64,000 nucleotides of DNA from Photobacterium aquae (lineage in GTDB: Bacteria > Pseudomonadota > Gammaproteobacteria > Enterobacterales > Vibrionaceae), in contig NZ_LDOT01000020.1 of NCBI RefSeq assembly GCF_001029445.1, positions 1 to 64,000 of the forward strand. The letters are read 5' to 3'. The position numbers and the translations under genes are program-made. Under the pieces are notes generated by a model. It made no database searches, had not been told where the DNA came from, and saw only the letters and a program-made list of their open reading frames with translations. Positions 8,456 through 15,530 of this stretch are shown in pieces (the first letter of the stretch is position 1; every line of letters starts with the position of its first letter).

Positions 8456-9322
8456 TTTGTTTCGGTCGTGCCGCCATTGATGGTGGCTTGATGCGAGTTC
8501 AGCAACATGAATGTTGTAATTTGTCTCAAGCTCCGTCAGTGGTTTGTCCGCGAGTACCCAGTCGATTTTTCTTCCTTCCATTGAACGCTCACACCAATTG
8601 AGCATGTCAGTTAGGCTCATCATTCCAGCGGGTCCCGGTTCTTTATCCAAATTTGTGATAAAGACAATTTTTGCGCGGGTGATATTTAGCGCATGAGCAA
8701 TATCTTTGAGCAGCAGGGGTGGCATGACACTGGTAAGGAAACTGCCAGGGCCAAGCAGGATGATATCGGCTAGCTCGATAGCAGAAATTGCCTCTTCAGT
8801 GGCGGGCACGGTAGGCTCTACCAGTAAGCGACGTGGGATACTATCCAGTTCATCAACACTGGTTTCGCCGTTGATGATTTCGCCCTGTTGCGTTTCGGCG
8901 GCCAGATCGGCCGGATGCTCAGACATTGGCACAATATGTGTTTTGACCTTGAGCATGTCACGGATCATGTGAATCGCATCAAGCGGGCGAATGGATAGAT
9001 TGTCCAACGCTTTGAGCATTAGGTTGCCCAAGTTGTGGCCCGACAGTTCGCCTGTCCCTTCAAAGCGGTATTCGAAGATCATCGAGCCCACAGAGGGTTC
9101 GGTGACCAGCTGATTGATGCAGTTGCGAGTGTCACCCCAAGCAATACCGCCTTGGCAGGCACGAATACGTCCTGTAGAGCCGCCGTTGTCGGTTGTCGTT
9201 ACTATGCCGGTGACATTTTCGCCATAGTCAGACAATGCAGAGAGGATTCGGCCGAGGCCATGTCCTCCGCCTATGGCGACAATTTTTGTCTCCGATGACA
9301 AATTTTCTGTAAATGTAGGCAT
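8417..9322 (-). CDS. YvcK/YbhK-family gluconeogenesis factor (CofD-like)
   Basis: Member of the YvcK/YbhK family, a CofD-like Rossmann fold linked in Bacillus and Mycobacterium to cell-wall precursor metabolism and growth on gluconeogenic carbon; the biochemical activity is not settled. It has the family start IVAIGGGHGLGRILSAL, then TTTDNGGSTGRIR, AWGDTRNC and GHNLGNLMLKAL. I prefer ATG 9322 (301 residues) to TTG 9337; neither has a strong ribosome site. It converges on luxU with a 39-bp overlap. luxO-luxU-yvcK-moaA is, as I recall, also the V. cholerae order. Confidence 0.9.
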   Translation of the reverse strand: MPTFTENLSSETKIVAIGGGHGLGRILSALSDYGENVTGIVTTTDNGGSTGRIRACQGGIAWGDTRNCINQLVTEPSVGSMIFEYRFEGTGELSGHNLGNLMLKALDNLSIRPLDAIHMIRDMLKVKTHIVPMSEHPADLAAETQQGEIINGETSVDELDSIPRRLLVEPTVPATEEAISAIELADIILLGPGSFLTSVMPPLLLKDIAHALNITRAKIVFITNLDKEPGPAGMMSLTDMLNWCERSMEGRKIDWVLADKPLTELETNYNIHVAELASSHHQWRHDRNKLKQAVERIIMTG

Positions 9323-9500
9323 AGCAGAAGTAAACAATATTATTAGAAATTAGTGGCAGTTTACCTGCTTGTGGGTGTGGAATACAGTGCGCAATAAGGC
9401 AAAGCGTTGTATTAGGGGATGCGGGATTGTCTTTGTGCGAGAGCCTTCACTTGATAAACCGCCGCAAGCATCAATTGTGACGTCGCTTGCGGCAATGGGG

Positions 9501-10076
9501 TCAATGGGGCTTGTGCATAATACTCATGAGGTAGTCGTAGGTATCCATGCAGTTGGGCGCACTGAGTAGAAGTTGTTTTTCGCTGGCCGGAAGAGGGAGC
9601 AGCTCGAGCCAGCGTTGACATAACCAGCTTAAGTTGTCGAATTGTTTATGGTGGTGCATGCCGTTAAGCTCGGGATGCTTTTTGAACATCAATTTGAGTT
9701 TTTCAGCTAAAATCTGTTGGTCACAATTTACTTTAGTTTCAGGCCAAGGCTGAATGGCTTCATATTCTGCCGTGAGCAAACCATTCTCGTCTTCGTTGAG
9801 GTTATCGATGCGGAATGATTCATGTCCTGCGACAGTAACAATCAAGCTGCCGTCAGTGGGGGAGGCGTCAAAATCTTCGACGGTTACCCGGGTGCCTATC
9901 TGGTAAAAATGGTTTCCATGATCATCATTGTCAAACATGCACACGCCAAAAGTACCGCCGTTGCGAATAGCGGTTTTGAAAGCATGCATTTGCGGGCCAT
10001 GCGCGATACGAAGAGGTATCCGGCCACCGGGTAGAATATGACGCTTTTGGAATAGTAGCGGTATGCACTGTTTCAT
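9501..10076 (-). CDS. Stand-alone LON substrate-binding (PUA-like) domain protein
   Basis: 191 residues resembling only the N-terminal domain of Lon protease: IPLLFQKRHILPGGRIPLRI at the start, GTFGVCMFD, GTRVTVEDFD, DGSLIVTVAGHESFRI, then a helical tail (KLMFKKHPELNG, WLCQRWLELLPLPASEKQLLL). There is no ATPase or protease part, and 191 residues is normal for this separate family. Its function is not established; it may bind unfolded protein or nucleic acid. GGAG lies upstream of the ATG. The small gene at 10219-10446 is read in the same direction. Confidence 0.85.
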   Translation of the reverse strand: MKQCIPLLFQKRHILPGGRIPLRIAHGPQMHAFKTAIRNGGTFGVCMFDNDDHGNHFYQIGTRVTVEDFDASPTDGSLIVTVAGHESFRIDNLNEDENGLLTAEYEAIQPWPETKVNCDQQILAEKLKLMFKKHPELNGMHHHKQFDNLSWLCQRWLELLPLPASEKQLLLSAPNCMDTYDYLMSIMHKPH

Positions 10077-10218
10077 GGCCAGCTCCGGTTATTGTTAGTA
10101 TGGTATACCAGACACTGCAAATGTGATGCCTATTTGTCATACCGCTTATTGGGCGATGTTACCCCTAGTGTTTTTGTTATTTGCAAAATTCTCCGCAACT
10201 GCCGATGCAATTTGCGAA

Positions 10219-10446
10219 TCATTTTTGGTTGGCAATAATTTTCAGAGCCGTATCACTGGGAAGCAGCTCAAGGTGGCTTTGCTCATCGAAGTACCACCCC
10301 TTGATTAGCCCTTTTTCCTGCATGTCGATGAAACCGTTAATGACAGTTTTTGCCTGCTCTTGTGCTTGCCGGGCATCAAGCCCTTCTTCCCGCTGAAGAT
10401 AGAGCGCAACATCTTCAACAGTGGCTGATTCGATAATATTGGACAT
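10219..10446 (-). CDS. Small conserved-looking protein of unknown function
   Basis: 75 residues from ATG 10446, chosen because GAGGAT lies 4-9 bases upstream; longer in-frame reading has no ribosome site. Soluble and largely helical (MSNIIESATVEDVALYLQRE, then ARQAQEQAKTVINGFIDMQE and GWYFDEQSHLELLPSDTALK). I do not recognise a named domain. It precedes the LON-domain gene on the same strand by 142 bp. Confidence 0.6.
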   Translation of the reverse strand: MSNIIESATVEDVALYLQREEGLDARQAQEQAKTVINGFIDMQEKGLIKGWYFDEQSHLELLPSDTALKIIANQK

Positions 10447-10691
10447 AATATCCTCACTTTTAGTAAGAAAAATTCCCCGTATCCTCCTTAGTAGTATTGT
10501 CGTTAAATACCCTGAAAGGTAGAATGCAGCACGAAAAAATATTCCATGAAGATATGAGCGGCTGAGGGGCTGCTGCTGTCCTCGGCAAGAGGGAAATAAA
10601 CAGGCCGACGGCACGATCTTCTGATACTTTTATAATGATTACGCTATTGTGCAGATTTTGGTTTATTCCTGCCTGCGCAATTGCCATAACT

Positions 10692-10815
10692 CCGAGCTTG
10701 GCGCACTAAGTGCTTGACGGAGGCTCTCAAGGAGGGACCTCTACGTTGGGGATACGTGAGCCTGGCCAGTGACAGATGTCACCAGGGTCGGTAAAGAAAT
10801 GCATCGGCCTCCCGT
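10692..10815 (+). ncRNA. Moco riboswitch (MOCO RNA motif) in the moaA leader
   Basis: The leader has the arrangement expected for the molybdenum-cofactor RNA motif found before moaA in many gammaproteobacteria. A closing helix GGAGGC (about 10720) pairs with GCCTCC (10807-10812); between them are ACGT...ACGT and the long hairpin CCAGTGACA-gatg-TGTCACCAGG, and the 3' side has the typical GTCGGTAAAGAAATGCATCGG. A further hairpin, GCACT/AGTGC, precedes the closing helix. The moaA ribosome site (GGAAAGG, about 10820) follows directly, so control of translation is likely. Boundaries are approximate. Confidence 0.8.
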
Positions 10816-10832
10816 ACTTGGAAAGGTGTTCC

Positions 10833-11822
10833 GTGGCGAAACAATTTGAAGATAATTTTCATCGTAAGTTCTATTACTTGCGTTTGTCAGTAACTGACGT
10901 TTGCAATTTTAAATGCACATATTGCCTACCTAACGGCTACCATCCGGAAGAGAAAAAGCGTCCTGCTTTTATGTCTCTGGATGAGATCCACCGCGTTACA
11001 GCGGCCTTTGCAGAGTGTGGTACCAGCAAGGTACGCATTACCGGCGGCGAGCCGACTCTTCGTCGCGACTTCACCGATATTGTCCGAACTGTGGCCGAGC
11101 AGCCGGGCATCAGCAAGGTGGCGATGACCACCAATGGCTACCGTATGGCCAAGCAGGTTGCGGGCTGGCGTGAGGCGGGTCTGACCCACATCAATGTCAG
11201 TGTCGACAGTCTGGATCCTCGCCTGTTTCATCAGATCACGGGTGAGAATATGTTTGGTCAGGTGATGGCCGGGATTGATGCCGCATTTGAGGCCGGCTAT
11301 GAGCAGGTCAAGGTCAATACCGTTCTGCTCAAAGATCTTAATTCCCAGCAACTTCCTCAGTTCCTTGAGTGGATCAAGCATCGTCCGATCCAGCTCCGTT
11401 TTATCGAATTGATGCAAACGGGGGAGATGGACAGCTTGTTCGCCAACCACCATGTGTCAGGCGTAAGCATCCGCAATCACTTGATTGCCAATGGCTGGGT
11501 ATTGAAAATCAAGGCCAACAATGATGGTCCTGCGCAAGTTTTCTGCCACCCAGATTACCAGGGTGAAATTGGCCTGATCATGCCATACGAGAAAGACTTC
11601 TGTAAAAGTTGTAACCGCTTGCGTGTTTCAGCCATGGGCAAGTTGCACTTGTGCCTGTTTGGTGACCATGGTGTCGATCTTCGTGACTTGCTACAGCAGG
11701 ATGAACAGCGCGAAGACTTGATTGCCCGCATACAGGGTGGCCTGCAGGAAAAAGCCGTGAGCCATTTCCTTGAGCAGGGCAATACAGGTATGACGCCGCA
11801 TCTGGCATCAATTGGCGGCTGA
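10833..11822 (+). CDS. moaA: MoaA, GTP 3',8-cyclase (radical SAM)
   Basis: First step of molybdenum cofactor synthesis: radical rearrangement of GTP to 3',8-cyclo-GTP. Start is GTG 10833 with GGAAAGG six bases upstream; this gives 329 residues, the E. coli length, with N-terminal cluster cysteines at 24, 28 and 31 (CNFKCTYC). The ATG at 10776 lies inside the riboswitch and is rejected. A second Fe-S cluster uses the C-terminal [10 protein letters not shown] and the following LHLCLF cysteine, and the protein ends with the essential Gly-Gly. First gene of moaACDE. Confidence 0.97.
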   Translation: MAKQFEDNFHRKFYYLRLSVTDVCNFKCTYCLPNGYHPEEKKRPAFMSLDEIHRVTAAFAECGTSKVRITGGEPTLRRDFTDIVRTVAEQPGISKVAMTTNGYRMAKQVAGWREAGLTHINVSVDSLDPRLFHQITGENMFGQVMAGIDAAFEAGYEQVKVNTVLLKDLNSQQLPQFLEWIKHRPIQLRFIELMQTGEMDSLFANHHVSGVSIRNHLIANGWVLKIKANNDGPAQVFCHPDYQGEIGLIMPYEKDFCKSCNRLRVSAMGKLHLCLFGDHGVDLRDLLQQDEQREDLIARIQGGLQEKAVSHFLEQGNTGMTPHLASIGG

Positions 11823-11878
11823 TCCATTCCCACCTGCCGGACACACATATTTTCTATTTACCTTCTTGGAAGAGACGG

Positions 11879-12358
11879 ATGAATCAATTTACGCATATCA
11901 ATGCTTCTGGCGAAGCAAACATGGTTGACGTGTCTGCGAAAGTAGAGACTGTTCGTGAAGCTCGTGCTGAGGCTTATGTCAGTATGGCTCCTGAAACATT
12001 GGCGTTGATCCTGTCGGGTCAACATCACAAGGGCGATGTATTTGCCACTGCCCGTATTGCCGGTATTCAAGCTGCAAAGAAAACGTGGGATCTGATCCCG
12101 CTTTGTCACCCATTGCTGTTGTCGAAAGTCGAAGTGCAGCTTGAAGCTATCGAGGCAGAAAACAAAGTACGTATCGAATCTTGCTGTAAGCTGGCAGGGA
12201 AAACAGGCGTAGAAATGGAAGCGCTCACAGCTGCTTCCGTTGCTGCACTGACCATCTACGATATGTGTAAGGCCGTTCAGAAAGACATGGTGATCGAGCA
12301 AGTTCGCTTGCTTGAGAAAACGGGTGGTAAATCAGGTCATTTTAAGGTGGAAGCATGA
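11879..12358 (+). CDS. moaC: MoaC, cyclic pyranopterin monophosphate synthase
   Basis: Converts the MoaA product to cyclic pyranopterin monophosphate. 159 residues, usual length; conserved DLIPLCHPL (CHP active-site motif), [20 protein letters not shown] and KAVQKDM. It follows moaA by 56 bp, with no moaB between, and overlaps moaD by four bases (ATGA). Confidence 0.97.
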   Translation: MNQFTHINASGEANMVDVSAKVETVREARAEAYVSMAPETLALILSGQHHKGDVFATARIAGIQAAKKTWDLIPLCHPLLLSKVEVQLEAIEAENKVRIESCCKLAGKTGVEMEALTAASVAALTIYDMCKAVQKDMVIEQVRLLEKTGGKSGHFKVEA

Positions 12359-12600
12359 TTAACGTACTTTTCTTTGCCCAGGTAAAAGAGCTGGTGGGCG
12401 TTGACCGCATCGAGATCGACGCTGAGTTTGCGACCGCCGAGGCCCTACGTGCCCATTTGGCCGAAAAGGGTGACAAGTGGCAGTTGGCTCTTGAATCAGG
12501 CAAATTGCTTGTTGCTGTGAACCAGACAATTTGTTCATTGGAAAGCCCACTGACAGACGGTGATGAAGTTGCCTTTTTCCCGCCAGTAACAGGGGGGTAA
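12355..12600 (+). CDS. moaD: MoaD, sulfur-carrier subunit of molybdopterin synthase
   Basis: Ubiquitin-like carrier, 81 residues, ending in the Gly-Gly (FFPPVTGG) that is adenylated by MoeB and thiocarboxylated. Starts inside the moaC stop (ATGA overlap), with moaE two bases downstream; the two products form the synthase heterotetramer. Confidence 0.96.
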   Translation: MINVLFFAQVKELVGVDRIEIDAEFATAEALRAHLAEKGDKWQLALESGKLLVAVNQTICSLESPLTDGDEVAFFPPVTGG

Positions 12601-12602
12601 TC

Positions 12603-13052
12603 ATGATTTCTGTACAGTTTGACGATTTTTCGGTTGCGGATGAATACGCACGCTTGGCCGAAGGTGCCGATGCCGGTGCGGTAGTGACCTTCATTGGTAA
12701 GGTACGCGATTTTAATCAGGGCGACAGTGTAACCGGGCTCTCGCTTGAGCATTATCCTGGTATGACCGAAAAGTCTTTGGCTGAGATCGTCGAGCAGGCT
12801 CGTGAACGTTGGCCGTTGCTCAAAGTCCGAGTAATTCACCGGGTCGGTGATCTTGGATTGGGCGATCAAATCGTTTTTGTTGGTGTTACCAGTGCCCACC
12901 GTGGCGCGGCTTTTCAAGCCTGCGAGTTCATCATGGACTACCTCAAGACCCGCGCACCATTTTGGAAGAAAGAGCAAACACCAGAAGCGTCACGCTGGGT
13001 TGATGCTCGCGAGACCGATACATCTGCAGCGGACCGCTGGAACAAACAGTAA
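12603..13052 (+). CDS. moaE: MoaE, catalytic subunit of molybdopterin synthase
   Basis: Transfers sulfur from MoaD thiocarboxylate to cyclic pyranopterin monophosphate. 149 residues, with the family segments AVVTFIGKVRD, LEHYPGMTEK, HRVGDLGLGD and the catalytic Lys region PFWKKEQ. Last gene of the moa operon, followed by a strong hairpin. Confidence 0.97.
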   Translation: MISVQFDDFSVADEYARLAEGADAGAVVTFIGKVRDFNQGDSVTGLSLEHYPGMTEKSLAEIVEQARERWPLLKVRVIHRVGDLGLGDQIVFVGVTSAHRGAAFQACEFIMDYLKTRAPFWKKEQTPEASRWVDARETDTSAADRWNKQ

Positions 13053-13067
13053 TTTCTCCTCCTTTCG

Positions 13068-13104
13068 GATACCGGCCAAATCGCAATTTGGCCGGTATCT
13101 GTTT
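13068..13104 (+). terminator. Terminator of the moa operon
   Basis: Perfect 14-bp stem GATACCGGCCAAAT / ATTTGGCCGGTATC (arms 13068-13081 and 13086-13099) with a 4-base loop, then TGTTTGT. The stem is very strong but the T-run is poor. Confidence 0.65.
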
Positions 13105-13315
13105 GTAAAAAATCATCCTCTCTCCCCATGCCTGAATAATCTTTCTTGAATATTCAGGTATTTTTTCCTTTTCCTCTGTGTTAGGTTGAAAAGTGTAAGG
13201 ATAAATAACCGTTATTAGTGAATGGTTATATAGTTTTGTCATTAAGCTCTCGTGCTGATGGGAGAGCAGTACAGAATAATTTTTTGGTTGTCGCGTGCAG
13301 AGAAGGAGTATGACT

Positions 13316-13852
13316 ATGATCAGAAGCGATCGACTACTCTATGAACTAGAGCCCGAAGGATTCGGTGGGCGTCACTGTGAGTCATGGGACCAGTGGCGAC
13401 AAAAGGCAAATGTAGCATTGCCTAATTTTCCAGATGATGTCCTAGAGCAATGGGTGTACCGGCACTGGAAAGGGGTACTGTGCAATTGGGGGTGGCTGGA
13501 TTTTCAGTCAATGCGATTCGAGCTGGAGCAGTGGGAGACTGAGAAAATTCAGTCACTGATCAAGACGCCACATCAGGAGGTCGTCGATAAGCTTTCTTCG
13601 CGTATGAGTAATGCGTTGTTCCAGCGGAGTTGGCTGGTGCAGGATATGCAGAAGCATGGCACATGGCCGGTAGCGCCAATCGTATTGCATTACGAGCGTG
13701 ATATTGATGTGATGCAGGGGAAGGTGATGAAGGCACCTTATAACTTGCTGGAGGGGCATCATCGCTTAGCTTACTTGCTGCGTTTGGCTGAGCAGGATGC
13801 TGATTTGGCATCGACCCATTCTGTTTGGATTGCGAGAATCCCACTTCATTGA
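13316..13852 (+). CDS. Unknown protein with a ParB/Srx-like LEGHHRL motif
   Basis: 178 residues from ATG 13316, chosen because AGAAGGAG lies seven bases upstream (ATG 13310 is too close). The N-terminal two thirds is Trp-rich and helical (SWDQWRQKANVALPNFPDDV, LEQWVYRHWKGVLCNWGWLD). The C-terminal part has PYNLLEGHHRLAYLLRLAE, which resembles the GxHR core of the ParB/sulfiredoxin-like nuclease fold. No nuclease, partner gene or operon is obvious; it stands alone between two terminators. Function unknown. Confidence 0.7.
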   Translation: MIRSDRLLYELEPEGFGGRHCESWDQWRQKANVALPNFPDDVLEQWVYRHWKGVLCNWGWLDFQSMRFELEQWETEKIQSLIKTPHQEVVDKLSSRMSNALFQRSWLVQDMQKHGTWPVAPIVLHYERDIDVMQGKVMKAPYNLLEGHHRLAYLLRLAEQDADLASTHSVWIARIPLH

Positions 13853-13876
13853 GTTCGCCCTTTTATACACAAAACC

Positions 13877-13911
13877 AACCGGTTGGCATTGTAAGCCAGC
13901 CGGTTTTTTTA
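13877..13911 (+). terminator. Terminator after the ParB/Srx-like gene
   Basis: AACCGGTTGGC pairs with GCCAGCCGGTT (one G-T pair), followed by seven T. The run of A before it on the + strand is poor, so it acts mainly rightward. Confidence 0.8.
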
Positions 13912-13921
13912 TTGTATAGCC

Positions 13922-14332
13922 TTAGGTTGCTTGTTCGGTTTCAGTTTGTTGCTGGAGCTGCTTAATACAGCGCCGCTCTGCTGCATTGAGTTCCATCATT
14001 AGTATATTGATATCTGCTTGTTGCTGTTGAAGTTTTACTTGACGGTTGTGAATGGTATTTAGCATTGCTTGTAGGTTCTGCACTGAGTTGTGCCTTGTGT
14101 CATAGAGAGTAAAAAGTTCGTTGATATCAGTAAGGCTAAATCCAAGCCGCTTTCCCCTGAGGATGAGCTTCAGCCTCGCCCTATCTTGGCGCGAGAATAT
14201 GCGTTGTGTTCCTCGCCGTTGGGGGGTGAGCAGCCCTTGGTTTTCATAAAAACGGATGCTGCGAAGTGTGATTGCAAACTCGGTGGCTAATTCTGAAATG
14301 GTATAGATGTCATCAGCAGGAGTCGTTGGCAT
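13922..14332 (-). CDS. MerR-family regulator, LiuR-like
   Basis: 136 residues. N-terminal MerR helix-turn-helix YTISELATEFAITLRSIRFY, the wing segment RRGTQRIFSRQDRARLKLIL and RGKRLGFSLTDINELFTLYD, then a dimerising coiled coil rich in Gln. This N-terminal stretch is close to LiuR, which represses leucine/isovalerate degradation genes in gammaproteobacteria. No cysteine-based metal site is present, which argues against a metal sensor. In most genomes LiuR is beside liu genes, but none are here, so the target is unknown. Confidence 0.8.
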   Translation of the reverse strand: MPTTPADDIYTISELATEFAITLRSIRFYENQGLLTPQRRGTQRIFSRQDRARLKLILRGKRLGFSLTDINELFTLYDTRHNSVQNLQAMLNTIHNRQVKLQQQQADINILMMELNAAERRCIKQLQQQTETEQAT

Positions 14333-14456
14333 GGCGGTATTCTCATTCCGTTGTGGTGTTGCCCGATGAGGGGGAGCTGTTCATTCCGTGAACCGGAAAA
14401 TCATTTCATAATCACCGATAAATAACAACGTATTAACGGAATATCGGCCATAAAAT

Positions 14457-14476
14457 AGCCCCTCCTGAGAGGGGCT
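14457..14476 (-). terminator. Leftward terminator after the 32-residue reading frame
   Basis: AGCCCCTC-CTGA-GAGGGGCT; on the minus strand it is followed by ATTTTAT. It lies 19 bases beyond the stop of the small frame at 14495-14593. Confidence 0.65.
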
Positions 14477-14494
14477 AGGTATTAAGCACAAGGC

Positions 14495-14593
14495 TTATTT
14501 GTGTCCGTCTTTAGTTTTGTGCGGCGCTGCCGGAACATAGCTAGGACGGTGACGAGAAGGACTGGGGCGAGAAATACAACCTGCTGGTCTCAT
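14495..14593 (-). CDS. Candidate 32-residue basic microprotein
   Basis: ATG 14593 with GAGAG upstream opens MRPAGCISRPSPSRHRPSYV and ends PAAPHKTKDGHK. Pro, Ser, Arg, His-rich with no helix or membrane segment. It is followed within 20 bases by a leftward terminator, so it looks like a complete short transcription unit. I do not recognise the sequence. A non-coding RNA is an alternative reading of the same unit. Confidence 0.4.
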   Translation of the reverse strand: MRPAGCISRPSPSRHRPSYVPAAPHKTKDGHK

Positions 14594-14906
14594 GGATTAC
14601 TCTCAAACAATAACGGAACGGAATGCCGGCACAATTATCATCATTTAATAATTGCGCCAGTAAGGTGATGTTAGCGTTGTTGTCTTGTTATGGATACGTA
14701 TCAACCTAGCAAAAAAAGTCATGTAATAACTTAATCTATTGGGCTGGTTTTATATGCCTCTGAGTTATTAAAGCTCGGGCCTATAGGGAGCTCAACTGCG
14801 CATAACCCGGTAACTTGTGCCATGCTTATTGGGTGCTCTGGCACAGGTTGTTCAAAAACAGATTGTTAAAAAACGTTACGCTAACGGGTTAACAGTGGAG
14901 GGTTAC
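14594..14906. other. Intergenic region with no gene seen
   Basis: Holds the likely promoters of the microprotein (leftward) and the 56-residue gene (rightward). A long imperfect inverted repeat TTGTGCCA ... TGGCACAG spans about 14813-14846. Nothing else recognised. Confidence 0.4.
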
Positions 14907-15077
14907 ATGAAGCACAAACGCATGTCTAATCGTCGTATTAAACAGATGCTTGAAGATATTAACCATGATGGTCTGTTTGATGATGCGCTGACAAATAATG
15001 ACAGTTTGGTCGATAAAAAGGATCAGGGTACACATGAAGTACCGCCGAATATTAATTTAGATAGTGAAGATAAGTAA
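14907..15077 (+). CDS. Small protein of 56 residues, unknown function
   Basis: ATG 14907 follows GGAGGG with ideal spacing, and a terminator follows 28 bases after the stop, which supports a real gene. The product (MKHKRMSNRRIKQMLEDINH, then a very acidic tail ending LDSEDK) has a basic N terminus and acidic C terminus. No known domain recognised. Confidence 0.65.
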   Translation: MKHKRMSNRRIKQMLEDINHDGLFDDALTNNDSLVDKKDQGTHEVPPNINLDSEDK

Positions 15078-15104
15078 TTATTTCAGATTGAGCATTTTCC
15101 GAGA

Positions 15105-15127
15105 AAGCGCCGAAAGGCGCTTTTTTT
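15105..15127 (+). terminator. Terminator of the 56-residue gene
   Basis: AAGCGCC-GAAA-GGCGCTT with a GNRA-type loop and seven T. Confidence 0.9.
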
Positions 15128-15530
15128 ATGCTCAAAGCGTCTGTTGTTTGTTTTTTGTTATCGGTAGGGGTGTTTGATGTTATTTGCTCAAGCGTCTTGT
15201 GCTGAATATTTAACCATTTTTATGATTTCTACACACTAAATTATGCACATATAGCTTTTATGGCGGATTTTTCTCTTAATGTTGGGTTTTGTGATAGATC
15301 GGACTGCAACGAAAAAAGCATTCAGTGTATTGCACTATATTGCTTGTTGGTATTGAGGATATTATGTGTTTTTGTAATCAAAATGTGGCAAATTGCTTTG
15401 ATGCCTGATAATGTTTTGTTCAAATCTTCGGTTTGATTTGTGATGTGATGGATATTCAGCACAAATATTTTGCCTCTGTGTGCCAGCCGAAGTTCGCAAG
15501 GATGTAATCTCAATGTATCGGAGTTTATGC
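15128..15530. other. oppA upstream region, no gene seen
   Basis: About 400 AT-rich bases carrying the oppA promoter and leader. I see no clear riboswitch, Lrp or CRP consensus site. Confidence 0.4.

Noticed and set aside
10776..10832. Extended N terminus of MoaA from ATG 10776
   Set aside because: It lies in the Moco riboswitch and lacks a ribosome site; GTG 10833 gives the normal 329 residues.
10926..11453. A 175-codon frame on the minus strand
   Set aside because: Antisense to moaA; no independent signals.
14813..14850. TGGCACAGG as a sigma54 promoter
   Set aside because: The GC of the -12 element is not at the required spacing.
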